Source: Massilibacillus massiliensis
GTDB lineage: Bacteria; Bacillota; Negativicutes; FLKF01
DNA length: 64,000 bases
Direction: 5' to 3'
Assembly: GCF_900086705.1 (NCBI RefSeq)
Contig: NZ_LT575483.1
Location: 3,679,458-3,743,457 of the forward strand
Part shown: positions 7,701-14,802 of the stretch, piece after piece
How the letters are laid out: the number at the start of each line of letters is the position of its first letter
Position numbering within the stretch: the first letter of the stretch is position 1
Made by a program: the position numbers and the translations under genes
Notes under the pieces: model-generated
Seen by the model: the letters and a program-made list of their open reading frames with translations, nothing else
The model's database searches: none
What the model was told of the DNA's origin: nothing

Positions 7701-8545
7701 CTGTCATAACGGAATTAAGGCACAAATATAAGCTGACAGCATTATTAGAACTAGTTAAGATTCCACGCAGCACATACTATTATTATTTGAAAAAATCAAA
7801 TGAACCTGATAAATATAAAATAATAAAAGATCAAATCATAGCTATTTATCATGAAAATCAAGGTAGATATGGATATCTTAGAATCACAACCGAATTAATA
7901 AATAGAGGGCATAAAATCAATCATAAAACAGTGCAACGTTTAATGAAAGTGTTGAAAATTAAATGTATGGTAAGACTCAAGAAATATCGTTCTTATAAGG
8001 GTGAAACTGGGAGAATTGCCCCCAACCTTATCCAGAGAAATTTTAAAACTGATGCACCAAATCAGAAGTGGACAACAGATGTAACGGAATTTTCGTTATT
8101 TGGCACTAAATTATATCTGTCACCGATTTTGGATATGTATAATAGCGAAGTCATAAGTTATAACATTAGTCAAAGGCCTGTATTAGGACAAGTGATGGAT
8201 ATGCTAGATAAAGCTTTTGCAAAGATTCCAAATAATACAAATCTTATATTTCATTCTGATCAAGGATGGCAATATCAACACAAACATTATCAAAAAAGGC
8301 TTAGAGAGAAAGGGATAATCCAAAGTATGTCTCGAAAAGGAAACTGCTTGGACAATTCAATTATGGAAAATTTCTTTGGGTTACTTAAGTCAGAGCTTTT
8401 ATATTTGAGAAAATTTAGTTCTATAGAGGAATTTAAAGTTGAATTAGAAAAATATATAGATTACTATAATACTAAACGAATTAAGAGTAAATTAAAAGGA
8501 CTGAGTCCTGTTCAATACAGGCTTCAATCCTCATTAGTTGCATAA
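7637..8545 (+). CDS. IS150-like transposase, OrfB (DDE catalytic part)
   Basis: The frame is open from 7637 and has no SD or good start of its own, so it is expected to be made as an OrfAB fusion by -1 slippage at 7643-7649. It has an HTH_21 region (HENQGRYGYLRITTELINRG), then an rve integrase core with the DDE acids in WTTDVTEF, HSDQGWQY and NSIMENFFGLLKSE. No internal stops are seen, so the element may be active. The first internal ATG/TTG choice is TTG 7787. Confidence 0.85.
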   Translation: MPKKIECLNSKAGKIGETDKVAVITELRHKYKLTALLELVKIPRSTYYYYLKKSNEPDKYKIIKDQIIAIYHENQGRYGYLRITTELINRGHKINHKTVQRLMKVLKIKCMVRLKKYRSYKGETGRIAPNLIQRNFKTDAPNQKWTTDVTEFSLFGTKLYLSPILDMYNSEVISYNISQRPVLGQVMDMLDKAFAKIPNNTNLIFHSDQGWQYQHKHYQKRLREKGIIQSMSRKGNCLDNSIMENFFGLLKSELLYLRKFSSIEEFKVELEKYIDYYNTKRIKSKLKGLSPVQYRLQSSLVA

Positions 8546-8574
8546 TTTATTTTTTGTCTAACTTTTTGGGGTCA

Positions 8575-8950
8575 GATCATTTTCCACTTTTGAACGACGC
8601 TCCTTCGTTTTAAGTTTCAAAGCATCAGGACCAGCAATTCTAAAATCATTTACCCATCTGGCAAGCAGTGTAGGATTATTCATTCCGACACTCAAAGCTA
8701 ACTCCTGATATGAAACTTCTGTTGTTAAATATGACTCTACCATATGAAGTTTAAAATCAAAAGAATAAGTTTTATTTTTTCGAGATCTCATTAATCCATC
8801 AGAACCCATTTTTTGATAAGCATTTACCCATTTCCTTACCATAACCTCATTCACTATCGAATATTTTTTTGCCAAATATTTGTATCCACCTTCGCCAGAT
8901 AAGTATGCCTGGACAACCTTTTGCTTAAGTTCAAAACTATACTTTGCCAT
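8575..8950 (-). pseudogene. IS150-like orfA, 3'-truncated
   Basis: About 125 residues of an OrfA with two helix-turn-helix units (MAKYSFELKQKVVQAYLSG; YQELALSVGMNNPTLLARWVNDF). The frame then runs a few codons into the neighbouring IS end and stops at 8558. The coiled-coil tail, frameshift site and orfB are absent, so it cannot support transposition. Confidence 0.8.
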
Positions 8951-9007
8951 GAAAAAACAGACCCCCTTAAATTAGATTTTTAGGTCTAACTTATGGGGGT
9001 CTGTTCA
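8575..9007 (-). mobile_element. Truncated second IS150-like element
   Basis: On the reverse strand an IS left end (TGAACAGACCCCCATAAG, start 9007) is followed by an orfA that is cut off at 8575 where the complete IS ends. The two elements are similar but not identical, so this is a separate relative. Its left end also folds into a hairpin (AACAGACCCCC with GGGGGTCTGTT, 8956-9006). orfB is missing. Confidence 0.8.
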
Positions 9008-9021
9008 AAAAATCCCAGTCC

Positions 9022-9049
9022 TTTACTTATTGGCGTATTTTGCTATAAT
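9022..9049 (+). promoter_or_regulatory. Promoter of toxin-like copy 2
   Basis: -35 TTTACT (9022-9027), 16-nt spacer, -10 TATAAT (9044-9049). It begins 14 nt after the left end of the truncated IS. Confidence 0.75.
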
Positions 9050-9113
9050 ATGTTTATAGGTGTTGCCATAAAACGGTAGGCGGTTAAACTTGCCCCCGAA
9101 AGGGGGTATGCCC

Positions 9114-9179
9114 ATGAATGAGACGAATGTGACCTTGGTACTTTTTATCATTCTTGTGGTAATTTTACAAAAAAAGTAA
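9114..9179 (+). CDS. Small hydrophobic toxin-like peptide, copy 2
   Basis: A 21-residue peptide: MNETN, a single hydrophobic helix (VTLVLFIILVVIL) and a basic end QKK. This is the layout of membrane-acting type I toxins. The SD AGGGGG (9101-9106) is paired with CCCCC (9093-9097) across a GAAA tetraloop, so the mRNA should be poorly translated until processed. The 5' leader GGCGG (9079-9083) can also pair with the 3' CCGCC (9181-9185), a long-range contact seen in such mRNAs. A bidirectional terminator and a strong opposing promoter follow. I do not recognise a named family; the call is by architecture and by the conserved duplicate at 7057. Confidence 0.6.
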   Translation: MNETNVTLVLFIILVVILQKK

Positions 9180-9264
9180 GCCGCCCCCAGTGACCAAACT
9201 AAGGCGGCTTACTTTTTACCTACTTATGTTGGGGCTGACCGCTTATCGGTAGCACCTTATTTAT
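9168..9264 (-). ncRNA. Candidate antisense RNA (antitoxin)
   Basis: A strong reverse-strand promoter at 9271-9299 would start RNA near 9264. It runs into the 3' end of the toxin-like mRNA and stops at the shared terminator after a T run (complement of 9168-9174). The predicted length is about 95-100 nt, with a 5' hairpin (GCTACCG...CGGTCAGC) and the terminator helix. The overlap with the converging mRNA 3' end is the geometry of known Gram-positive type I antitoxins. No expression evidence. Confidence 0.5.
9172..9218. terminator. Bidirectional terminator of the toxin/antisense pair
   Basis: AAAGTAAGCCGCC (9173-9185) pairs perfectly with GGCGGCTTACTTT (9203-9215). There is a T run on the plus side and, for the minus strand, TTTTTTTG on the other side. 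Confidence 0.85.
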
Positions 9265-9270
9265 ACATTT

Positions 9271-9299
9271 ATTATAACCATAATTTTATAAAATATCAA
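9271..9299 (-). promoter_or_regulatory. Antisense RNA promoter
   Basis: Read on the minus strand: -35 TTGATA (9299-9294), 17-nt spacer, -10 TATAAT (9276-9271). Close to consensus. Confidence 0.7.
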
Positions 9300-9465
9300 A
9301 TGGAACTTAAATTCAATAAATTTTAAATATAGTGTATCAAAATAACACGGTAAATTATAAAAAGAATGGTTGGGGCGTGAAGTTCCAGTAAAATAACATA
9401 GGGTATAGGATGAGCGGTATCTTTTAGTTGAATCATTACATAACATAGTACAAGGGGACGTATAA

Positions 9466-10365
9466 ATGGATGGGAATAATAAGACATATGCATTGTTGCT
9501 GACGGCGGTTTTGATTTGGGGAATTCAACCGATCTTCATAAAATTTTTAGTTCATGACTGGTCGCCGGTTATGATTACTTGTGGCCGATTTTTCTTGTTT
9601 AGTATTATCGTGTTCGCAGTGCTTTACTTACGGCACGATCCGGGATTGATACCGCCGCAAGAGTGCTGGCTGCCATTTATTTTCATGGGATTCAGCTTGT
9701 TTATTAATAATGTAGCGCAGTTCACTGGACTGCAATATTCAACGGTTATAAATTGTACGTTGATAGCAGCTACTACACCTGTAGTTACAGCGTTGATGGC
9801 AGCTGTATTTTTGCGGGAACGGCTCAATGTTTTCGCATGGCTGGGTATCGTTATTTCTTTTGCTGGTGTCATAACGATTATAAGTCATGGCTCTTTAAAT
9901 ATTATTTTAGGACTGGATTTTGCTTATGGAGATATATTGTTTTTTATCAGCCAATTTTCCTGGACGATTTATTCTTTACTGGGAGTTCGGGTGATGAAAC
10001 ATATATCTGTTATGGCGGTCACTGCCTGGTCTGGTTTGAGTGCATCGGTACTTACATTATGTTATGGACTGTTGACACACCAAGTAAGTGTTCCGGTATT
10101 TGCACCAGTTTCATTGGCTTCTTTTCTCTACACTGTTGTGTTTGGCGGCGTTTTAGCGCAGATATTTTGGAATGGTGGCGTAAAAAATGCTGGCCCTAGT
10201 CTGACTTCTATTTTTACAAATATTATGCCGCTTGTAGGTATGATCGGCGGCGTTGCGTTTTTGGGAGAAATGATCAGTATGGTGGAAATCGGTGGAGCAT
10301 TGGCAATTTTCGCTGGTGTCTATTTGATGACGCATAGTGAAAGTTTGGGGCAGGCAAGATGTTAA
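9466..10365 (+). CDS. EamA/DMT-family transporter
   Basis: A 299-residue inner-membrane protein with about ten hydrophobic helices arranged as two EamA repeats (about residues 8-140 and 155-290). The repeats have the usual signatures 'LLTAVLIWGIQPIFIKF' and 'GDILFFISQFSWTIYSLLG'. Such proteins export or exchange metabolites; the substrate cannot be read from the sequence. SD AAGGGGA, start ATG 9466. It stands alone between the TA/IS island and the ureide genes, with its own terminator. Confidence 0.85.
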   Translation: MDGNNKTYALLLTAVLIWGIQPIFIKFLVHDWSPVMITCGRFFLFSIIVFAVLYLRHDPGLIPPQECWLPFIFMGFSLFINNVAQFTGLQYSTVINCTLIAATTPVVTALMAAVFLRERLNVFAWLGIVISFAGVITIISHGSLNIILGLDFAYGDILFFISQFSWTIYSLLGVRVMKHISVMAVTAWSGLSASVLTLCYGLLTHQVSVPVFAPVSLASFLYTVVFGGVLAQIFWNGGVKNAGPSLTSIFTNIMPLVGMIGGVAFLGEMISMVEIGGALAIFAGVYLMTHSESLGQARC

Positions 10366-10410
10366 AACAATATATTTGTTTAAGAATTTTATAAAAGGTT
10401 TTTACCATGG

Positions 10411-10450
10411 GGATGTTGTAATAAGATTGCAGCATCCTCCTTTTAATTTT
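10411..10450 (+). terminator. Terminator after the EamA gene
   Basis: GGATGTTG (10411-10418) pairs with CAGCATCC (10430-10437), followed by TCCTTTTAATTTT. The stem sequence is nearly the same as the terminator at 30182. Confidence 0.7.
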
Positions 10451-10709
10451 CCGTATCTAAATTTTTACTAAACTACGTTTTATAGAATAATTTAGATGCT
10501 TAAAAGAGGAAGATTCGAATTTTGTTTATCTTATATTTTGCATAGTATTAGCCATATTTATTTAAAATAGATAAATCGAAGCATGCAAATTATCCTATAG
10601 GGATGATGAAAAAAGAAACAAAGAGAAGTAAAATAAAAGAAGAAATGCGATAAAAGTAAAGTCTTAGAAAATTTTGTATGGTAATAGGTCAAAAGGAGTG
10701 TTAGTTATT

Positions 10710-11783
10710 ATGAGTGAGCAAGAGATTGTATTAGTAGACAAAGAAGATTTGCATAAGTTGATTAAGCGTAAGGTGATGAAAGCTGGTTTACCAGAAGATC
10801 ATGCACAAGAACTTGCAAATCACCTTACCTATGCAGATAGTAGAGGCGTACACTCACATGGAGCAGTACGTGTGGAATATTATTCAGAGCGGATTTCTAA
10901 GGGCGGTAGTAATGTAAAACCTGATTTTTCTTTTAAAAAGACAGGACCGTGCACAGGGATTTATGAAGGTGATAATGCAATCGGCATGGTTGTAGCGAAA
11001 AATGGGATGCTTGAGGCGATTCAAATGGCCAAAGAAAATGGAATTGGCCTTGTTGGTATGCGTAATCTAGGTCATTGCGGAACACTTTCCTATTTTCTTA
11101 GAATGGCTACAGAAGAAAATATGATTGCGATGTCAATGTGTCAATCTGATCCTATGGTCGTGCCATATGGATCTGCAGATCCATATTTTGGAACAAATCC
11201 GATTGGATTTGCCGTACCTTGTGCTGGACATGCTCCAATTGTATTTGATATGGCCACTACGGTTGGTGCTTGGGGGAAAATTTTAGATTCTAGGGCAAAA
11301 AACAAAGCAATTCCTGAAACTTGGGCTGTTGATAAAGAGGGGCATCCTACGACAGATCCATTTGCAGTTGGCGGCCTTTTAGCGATTGCAGGTCCAAAAG
11401 GTTATGGACTTATGATGATGGTAGATATTTTATGCGGATCTTTACTTGGTGTTCCATTTGGACAACATGTTAGTTCGATGTATGCGGATCTTTCAGCTGG
11501 ACGCGGTCTGGGACAGATTCATTTAGTGATCAATCCAGATTATTTCTCCTCGGCTGAGGCATTAAAAAATAATGTACGCAAGATGGTAGACGAACTTCAT
11601 GGTCTTCGTCCTGCAGCTGGCTTTGATAAAGTTATGGTACCGGGCGAATCTTCTGAAGATAAAGCAGAAGCGTATGAGAAGAACGGAATTCCAATTGTAA
11701 AAGAAATATATGATTATCTTGTAAGCGACGATGTGCATTATAACCGTTACGATGGGAAAAGTGCATTTGCTTCAGAGAAATGA
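10710..11783 (+). CDS. allD: Ureidoglycolate dehydrogenase (AllD-like, Ldh2/MDH2 family)
   Basis: A 357-residue NAD(P)-dependent dehydrogenase of the type 2 malate/lactate family. Family marks are DSRGVHSHGAVRVEYY (catalytic His region), NLGHCGTLSYF, FGTNPIGFAVP and PKGYGLMMMVDILCGSLLG. AllD oxidises ureidoglycolate to oxalurate. The family also includes malate, lactate and sulfolactate dehydrogenases, so substrate assignment rests on the neighbouring ureide genes, above all the AllFGH and AllE homologues. ATG 10710 (SD AAGGAG, 10693-10698) is chosen over an upstream TTG at 10674, which has no SD. A terminator follows, so it forms its own unit. An AT-rich near-palindrome (ATTTAT...ATAAAT, about 10557-10577) upstream might be an operator. 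Confidence 0.75.
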   Translation: MSEQEIVLVDKEDLHKLIKRKVMKAGLPEDHAQELANHLTYADSRGVHSHGAVRVEYYSERISKGGSNVKPDFSFKKTGPCTGIYEGDNAIGMVVAKNGMLEAIQMAKENGIGLVGMRNLGHCGTLSYFLRMATEENMIAMSMCQSDPMVVPYGSADPYFGTNPIGFAVPCAGHAPIVFDMATTVGAWGKILDSRAKNKAIPETWAVDKEGHPTTDPFAVGGLLAIAGPKGYGLMMMVDILCGSLLGVPFGQHVSSMYADLSAGRGLGQIHLVINPDYFSSAEALKNNVRKMVDELHGLRPAAGFDKVMVPGESSEDKAEAYEKNGIPIVKEIYDYLVSDDVHYNRYDGKSAFASEK

Positions 11784-11801
11784 GATAAAGAGGTAGCGTG
11801 T

Positions 11802-11838
11802 AAAGGGTCTCAATAGATTGTGAGATCCTTTACTTTTG
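11802..11838 (+). terminator. Terminator after allD
   Basis: AAAGGGTCTCA (11802-11812) pairs with TGAGATCCTTT (11821-11831), then ACTTTTG. Confidence 0.75.
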
Positions 11839-11875
11839 TCTTAAGCAAGTATGATAGTCAAACTTAAGGAAAAGG

Positions 11876-13873
11876 ATGAGGAATATGCTTACTTTACAAA
11901 AGAATGGTTTTGGTATTAAAACGAAATTAATTTTAGCTTTTGCCGTAATTTTATTGATCCCTAGTTTATGTATTGGGTGGTTTGCCTATAAAACTGCATA
12001 CGATAGAGTTGAAGAAACGATGCTGGGGAATGCAAACGAAAGTGTAGTTATGTTGGATCATATATTAAATCAAGTGATCGTTGATACGCAAAAAAATGTG
12101 GATTTTATGGCTTCAAGGATTGCACTTGGTGGCGTAGGTGCTACACAAGGCGATGAGGATCCAATGATTAGAACGATGTTGGATGCTTATAAAAAGACAC
12201 ATGCAGACGTAGAGCTTGCTTCTGTTGGTACGGATAAGGGCGTGTATATGAATTCTCCGGCGAGTGCTGTAAATCCAGCGGGTTATGATCCAAGAAAACG
12301 CCCATGGTATACAATGGCATCTGAGAATAGAAATAAACCAACCGTGATTAATCCTTATATTTCTAGCAATAGCGGACAAGTTGTAGTTACAATATCACAA
12401 ACGGTAAGTGATCAGCATGGTGTCGTTTCTATCAGCCTTTCTCTGCAAGAGTTAGCCAGAATTACAAATGGAATTAAGGTTGGTAAAGAAGGCTATGCAT
12501 ATATTTTAGATAAAAACGGCAATGTATTGGTACATCCGACGCTGAAACCGGGAACGAAAGCAGAAGGCGCTATTTTTGAAGAAATGATGAAGCAGAAAAA
12601 AGGGATTATGCATTATGAAGCAGACGGTCAAAAAAGATTGGCATTTCTTACAACCAATGAACAAACGGGATGGTTGATTGGTAGCACGATGGCTGAGTCT
12701 GAAATTATTGCCGCTGCAAGACCGATTTTAATAGGAACTTTGAGTGTTGTATTGCTCTTTGTTGTGATTGGCAGCGTGATTACATATTTTGTTACGAGAT
12801 CTATTACAAGACCATTGCAAATATTGGTCAATGCTTCAGAACAGATTAGCAATGGCGATTTGCGCGTCAATATTCCAATTGTATCTCAAGATGAATTTGG
12901 TAAGTTGAGCATAAGTTTTAATAAAATGAGTGATTCTCTGCGTGCTTTCCTTAAACAGATGCAACAGACTGGTGAGCAATTGTCGGCATCAAGTGAACAG
13001 CTTTCTGCGAGCTCTAATGAATCGGCGCAGGCGTCTACGCAAGTGGCTGGTTCCATTACAGATGTTGCACATAGTGTAGAATTGCAATTGAATGCAATCA
13101 ATGATACTTCTAGTACAATAAAAGATATGTCCCAAAATATTGAGCAAGCAGCTGTTACAACAAAATTGGTATTCAAGGAGTCCACAAACGCGACCGAAAA
13201 AGCTGCTGCTGGTGGAAAAACAATTGAAGAGGCTATCCAGCAGATGGCACAAATTGAGCAAACGGTCATTACTTCGGCGCAAGTGGTCGAAAAGTTAGGT
13301 GACCGTTCAAAAGAAATTGGTCAAATCGTCGATACAATTTCGGGTATTGCAGGACAGACAAATCTTTTAGCCTTGAATGCAGCGATTGAAGCTGCACGTG
13401 CTGGGGAGCAAGGAAGAGGCTTTGCTGTAGTAGCCGATGAGGTAAGAAAACTTGCTGAACAGTCACAAGCCGCGGCTAAACAAATTGCAAGCTTAATTAA
13501 TGAAATTCAAAACGATACGGATCAAGCCGTTATTACGATGAATGATGGTACCAGAGAAGTTAAAAAAGGTGCTGATGTAGTTGATAGTGCCGGAAAAGCA
13601 TTCCAGGAAATTGTACTGTTGATTTCACAGGTTTCAGAGAAAGTAAAAGGTTTTTCTGCAGCTACGGATCAATTATCGAACGGCAGTCAACAGATCGTGG
13701 ATGCAATGAGCAGAATTGACGAGATGAGCAAAAAGGTTACAACGGAGGCTGAAATGGTATCTGCTGCAACAGAAGAACAATCCGCATCTATGCAAGAAAT
13801 TGCTGCTGCCAGTCAGGTTTTATTGCAAGCTGCGCAAGCGCTTCAAAATGAAGTATATAAATTTAAAGTGTAG
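11876..13873 (+). CDS. Methyl-accepting chemotaxis protein, dCache type
   Basis: A 665-residue chemoreceptor. Residues about 16-38 (LILAFAVILLIPSLCIGWFAY) are TM1. A periplasmic dCache sensor follows, with the conserved DPRKRPWYTMA and YAYILDKNGNVLVHP segments. TM2 is near 285-308, then a HAMP domain (TRSITRPLQILVNASEQISNGDL). The long signalling coil has the highly conserved tip EIGQIVDTISGIAGQTNLLALNAAIEAARAGEQGRGFAVVADEVRKLAEQS. dCache sensors commonly bind amino acids, carboxylates or purines. Its place between allD and the PucR unit makes a ureide or purine ligand conceivable, but this is inference. Starts at ATG 11876 or 11885 are both served by overlapping SDs. Confidence 0.92.
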   Translation: MRNMLTLQKNGFGIKTKLILAFAVILLIPSLCIGWFAYKTAYDRVEETMLGNANESVVMLDHILNQVIVDTQKNVDFMASRIALGGVGATQGDEDPMIRTMLDAYKKTHADVELASVGTDKGVYMNSPASAVNPAGYDPRKRPWYTMASENRNKPTVINPYISSNSGQVVVTISQTVSDQHGVVSISLSLQELARITNGIKVGKEGYAYILDKNGNVLVHPTLKPGTKAEGAIFEEMMKQKKGIMHYEADGQKRLAFLTTNEQTGWLIGSTMAESEIIAAARPILIGTLSVVLLFVVIGSVITYFVTRSITRPLQILVNASEQISNGDLRVNIPIVSQDEFGKLSISFNKMSDSLRAFLKQMQQTGEQLSASSEQLSASSNESAQASTQVAGSITDVAHSVELQLNAINDTSSTIKDMSQNIEQAAVTTKLVFKESTNATEKAAAGGKTIEEAIQQMAQIEQTVITSAQVVEKLGDRSKEIGQIVDTISGIAGQTNLLALNAAIEAARAGEQGRGFAVVADEVRKLAEQSQAAAKQIASLINEIQNDTDQAVITMNDGTREVKKGADVVDSAGKAFQEIVLLISQVSEKVKGFSAATDQLSNGSQQIVDAMSRIDEMSKKVTTEAEMVSAATEEQSASMQEIAAASQVLLQAAQALQNEVYKFKV

Positions 13874-13888
13874 TATAAAATGAACGTG

Positions 13889-13934
13889 AAAAAGGGAATG
13901 GTGCATGTAACGATGCTGCCATTCCCTTTTTTTC
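13889..13934. terminator. Bidirectional terminator between the MCP and hydrolase genes
   Basis: AAAAAGGGAATGG (13889-13901) pairs with CCATTCCCTTTTT (13919-13931), with an inner TGCA/TGC helix. It serves the converging MCP and alpha/beta hydrolase genes. Confidence 0.9.
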
Positions 13935-13938
13935 GTTT

Positions 13939-14802
13939 TTAAGCTTGGAAATTTTCTAGCCACTGTATGATTTTTGCATAGGTTGATTTTCCTTCGGGAT
14001 CTTCTAGATTTCGGTCGAAGTCATGCACATCTTTATAAACTGTGATAAGGTGTGCGTTTGGGATACGTTTGCTAAGTGCTTTGCTTATTCTGAAAGGAAC
14101 ATCAGGATCTAATGTTGCCGCAGCTAATAGGGTGGGGGGCAGAAGTTTCAATTGTTCTTCATCCAATGAATAGGCTGCAGAACTTTCTTTGCCACAAAGC
14201 AGGTTTATCCATGTCCCATCTTGACGCGCTTTAATATAAAGTGAAAAACGTAGATGCATTGGCCCGTAAGTAATGGGGGAATCCGCAATGATTTTTTCTA
14301 TGGCGGCATCCGAAATGGTGCCTAGTTTGTTATAGTGCTTACTCGGTGTAGAAAATTCAATTTCGTCAAGTCGTGTATAACCATATAAACTTATGATTGC
14401 CAACGGTAAAACGGCTTTGTTTTGTAGTAATAAAGTATAGAGCATAAAACAGAGATAAGCGCCTGCTGATCTGCCAAATAAAATGTAATGCTGATTGGTG
14501 AGTCCAAGCCGTATAGTTTTGTTTTCCAGGTAATAAGCAAGTGCAGCAAAAGAAGAATCTAAAATTAGTTTTAAATTGGCTTCCGGGGCGAATGGATAAT
14601 CTAAAGCCAGCAGATCATAACCTGCTTCCAAATACATATGGATATAAACTTCCGGCAGATCATCTCTCGTTCCATAAAGCAATCCACCACCATGGAAATA
14701 GAGAACAGTTATATTTTTACGGTTCTTTTCTGCCTTATATAAATCCATGTTTAAGTTTATATTCTCTTTCGTTGTAAAACTAAAAGTTTCGGGTTTATTC
14801 AC
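13939..14802 (-). CDS. Alpha/beta hydrolase
   Basis: About 287 residues of the alpha/beta-hydrolase fold-3 type. HGGGLLYG is the oxyanion-hole motif. GRSAG carries the nucleophile Ser, AAATLDPDVP a probable acidic residue, and DVHDF the catalytic His. Start GTG 14802 has SD GGGAG at 8 nt. It lies inside the end of the pucR-like gene (overlap 8 nt), so the two are translationally coupled; a TTG at 14820 has no SD. Substrate is unknown. Coupling to a ureide-type regulator suggests an amide or ester related to the pathway, but lipases and carboxylesterases have the same motifs. Confidence 0.75.
   Translation of the reverse strand: MNKPETFSFTTKENINLNMDLYKAEKNRKNITVLYFHGGGLLYGTRDDLPEVYIHMYLEAGYDLLALDYPFAPEANLKLILDSSFAALAYYLENKTIRLGLTNQHYILFGRSAGAYLCFMLYTLLLQNKAVLPLAIISLYGYTRLDEIEFSTPSKHYNKLGTISDAAIEKIIADSPITYGPMHLRFSLYIKARQDGTWINLLCGKESSAAYSLDEEQLKLLPPTLLAAATLDPDVPFRISKALSKRIPNAHLITVYKDVHDFDRNLEDPEGKSTYAKIIQWLENFQA

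Larger units (their letters stand above)
7147..8574 (+). mobile_element. IS3-family element, IS150-like, complete
   Basis: The left end TGAACCCCTTTTGTTAGACA and the right end (reverse complement TGACCCCAAAAAGTTAGACA) are imperfect inverted repeats of the IS150 type. Inside are orfA and orfB, joined by a likely -1 frameshift. The left end can fold: ACCCCTTT...TTAGAC pairs with GTCTAA...AAAGGGGT (7150-7188), covering the orfA SD and limiting translation from outside transcripts. No clear target duplication is seen. The left boundary lies in the terminator of toxin-like copy 1, and the right boundary abuts a second, truncated element, so one flank may have been rearranged. Confidence 0.85.

Noticed and set aside
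13939..14802. Allantoinase in the ureide locus
   Set aside because: The only unassigned hydrolase has Ser-His-Asp esterase motifs, not the HxH metal motif of AllB/PuuE-type enzymes.
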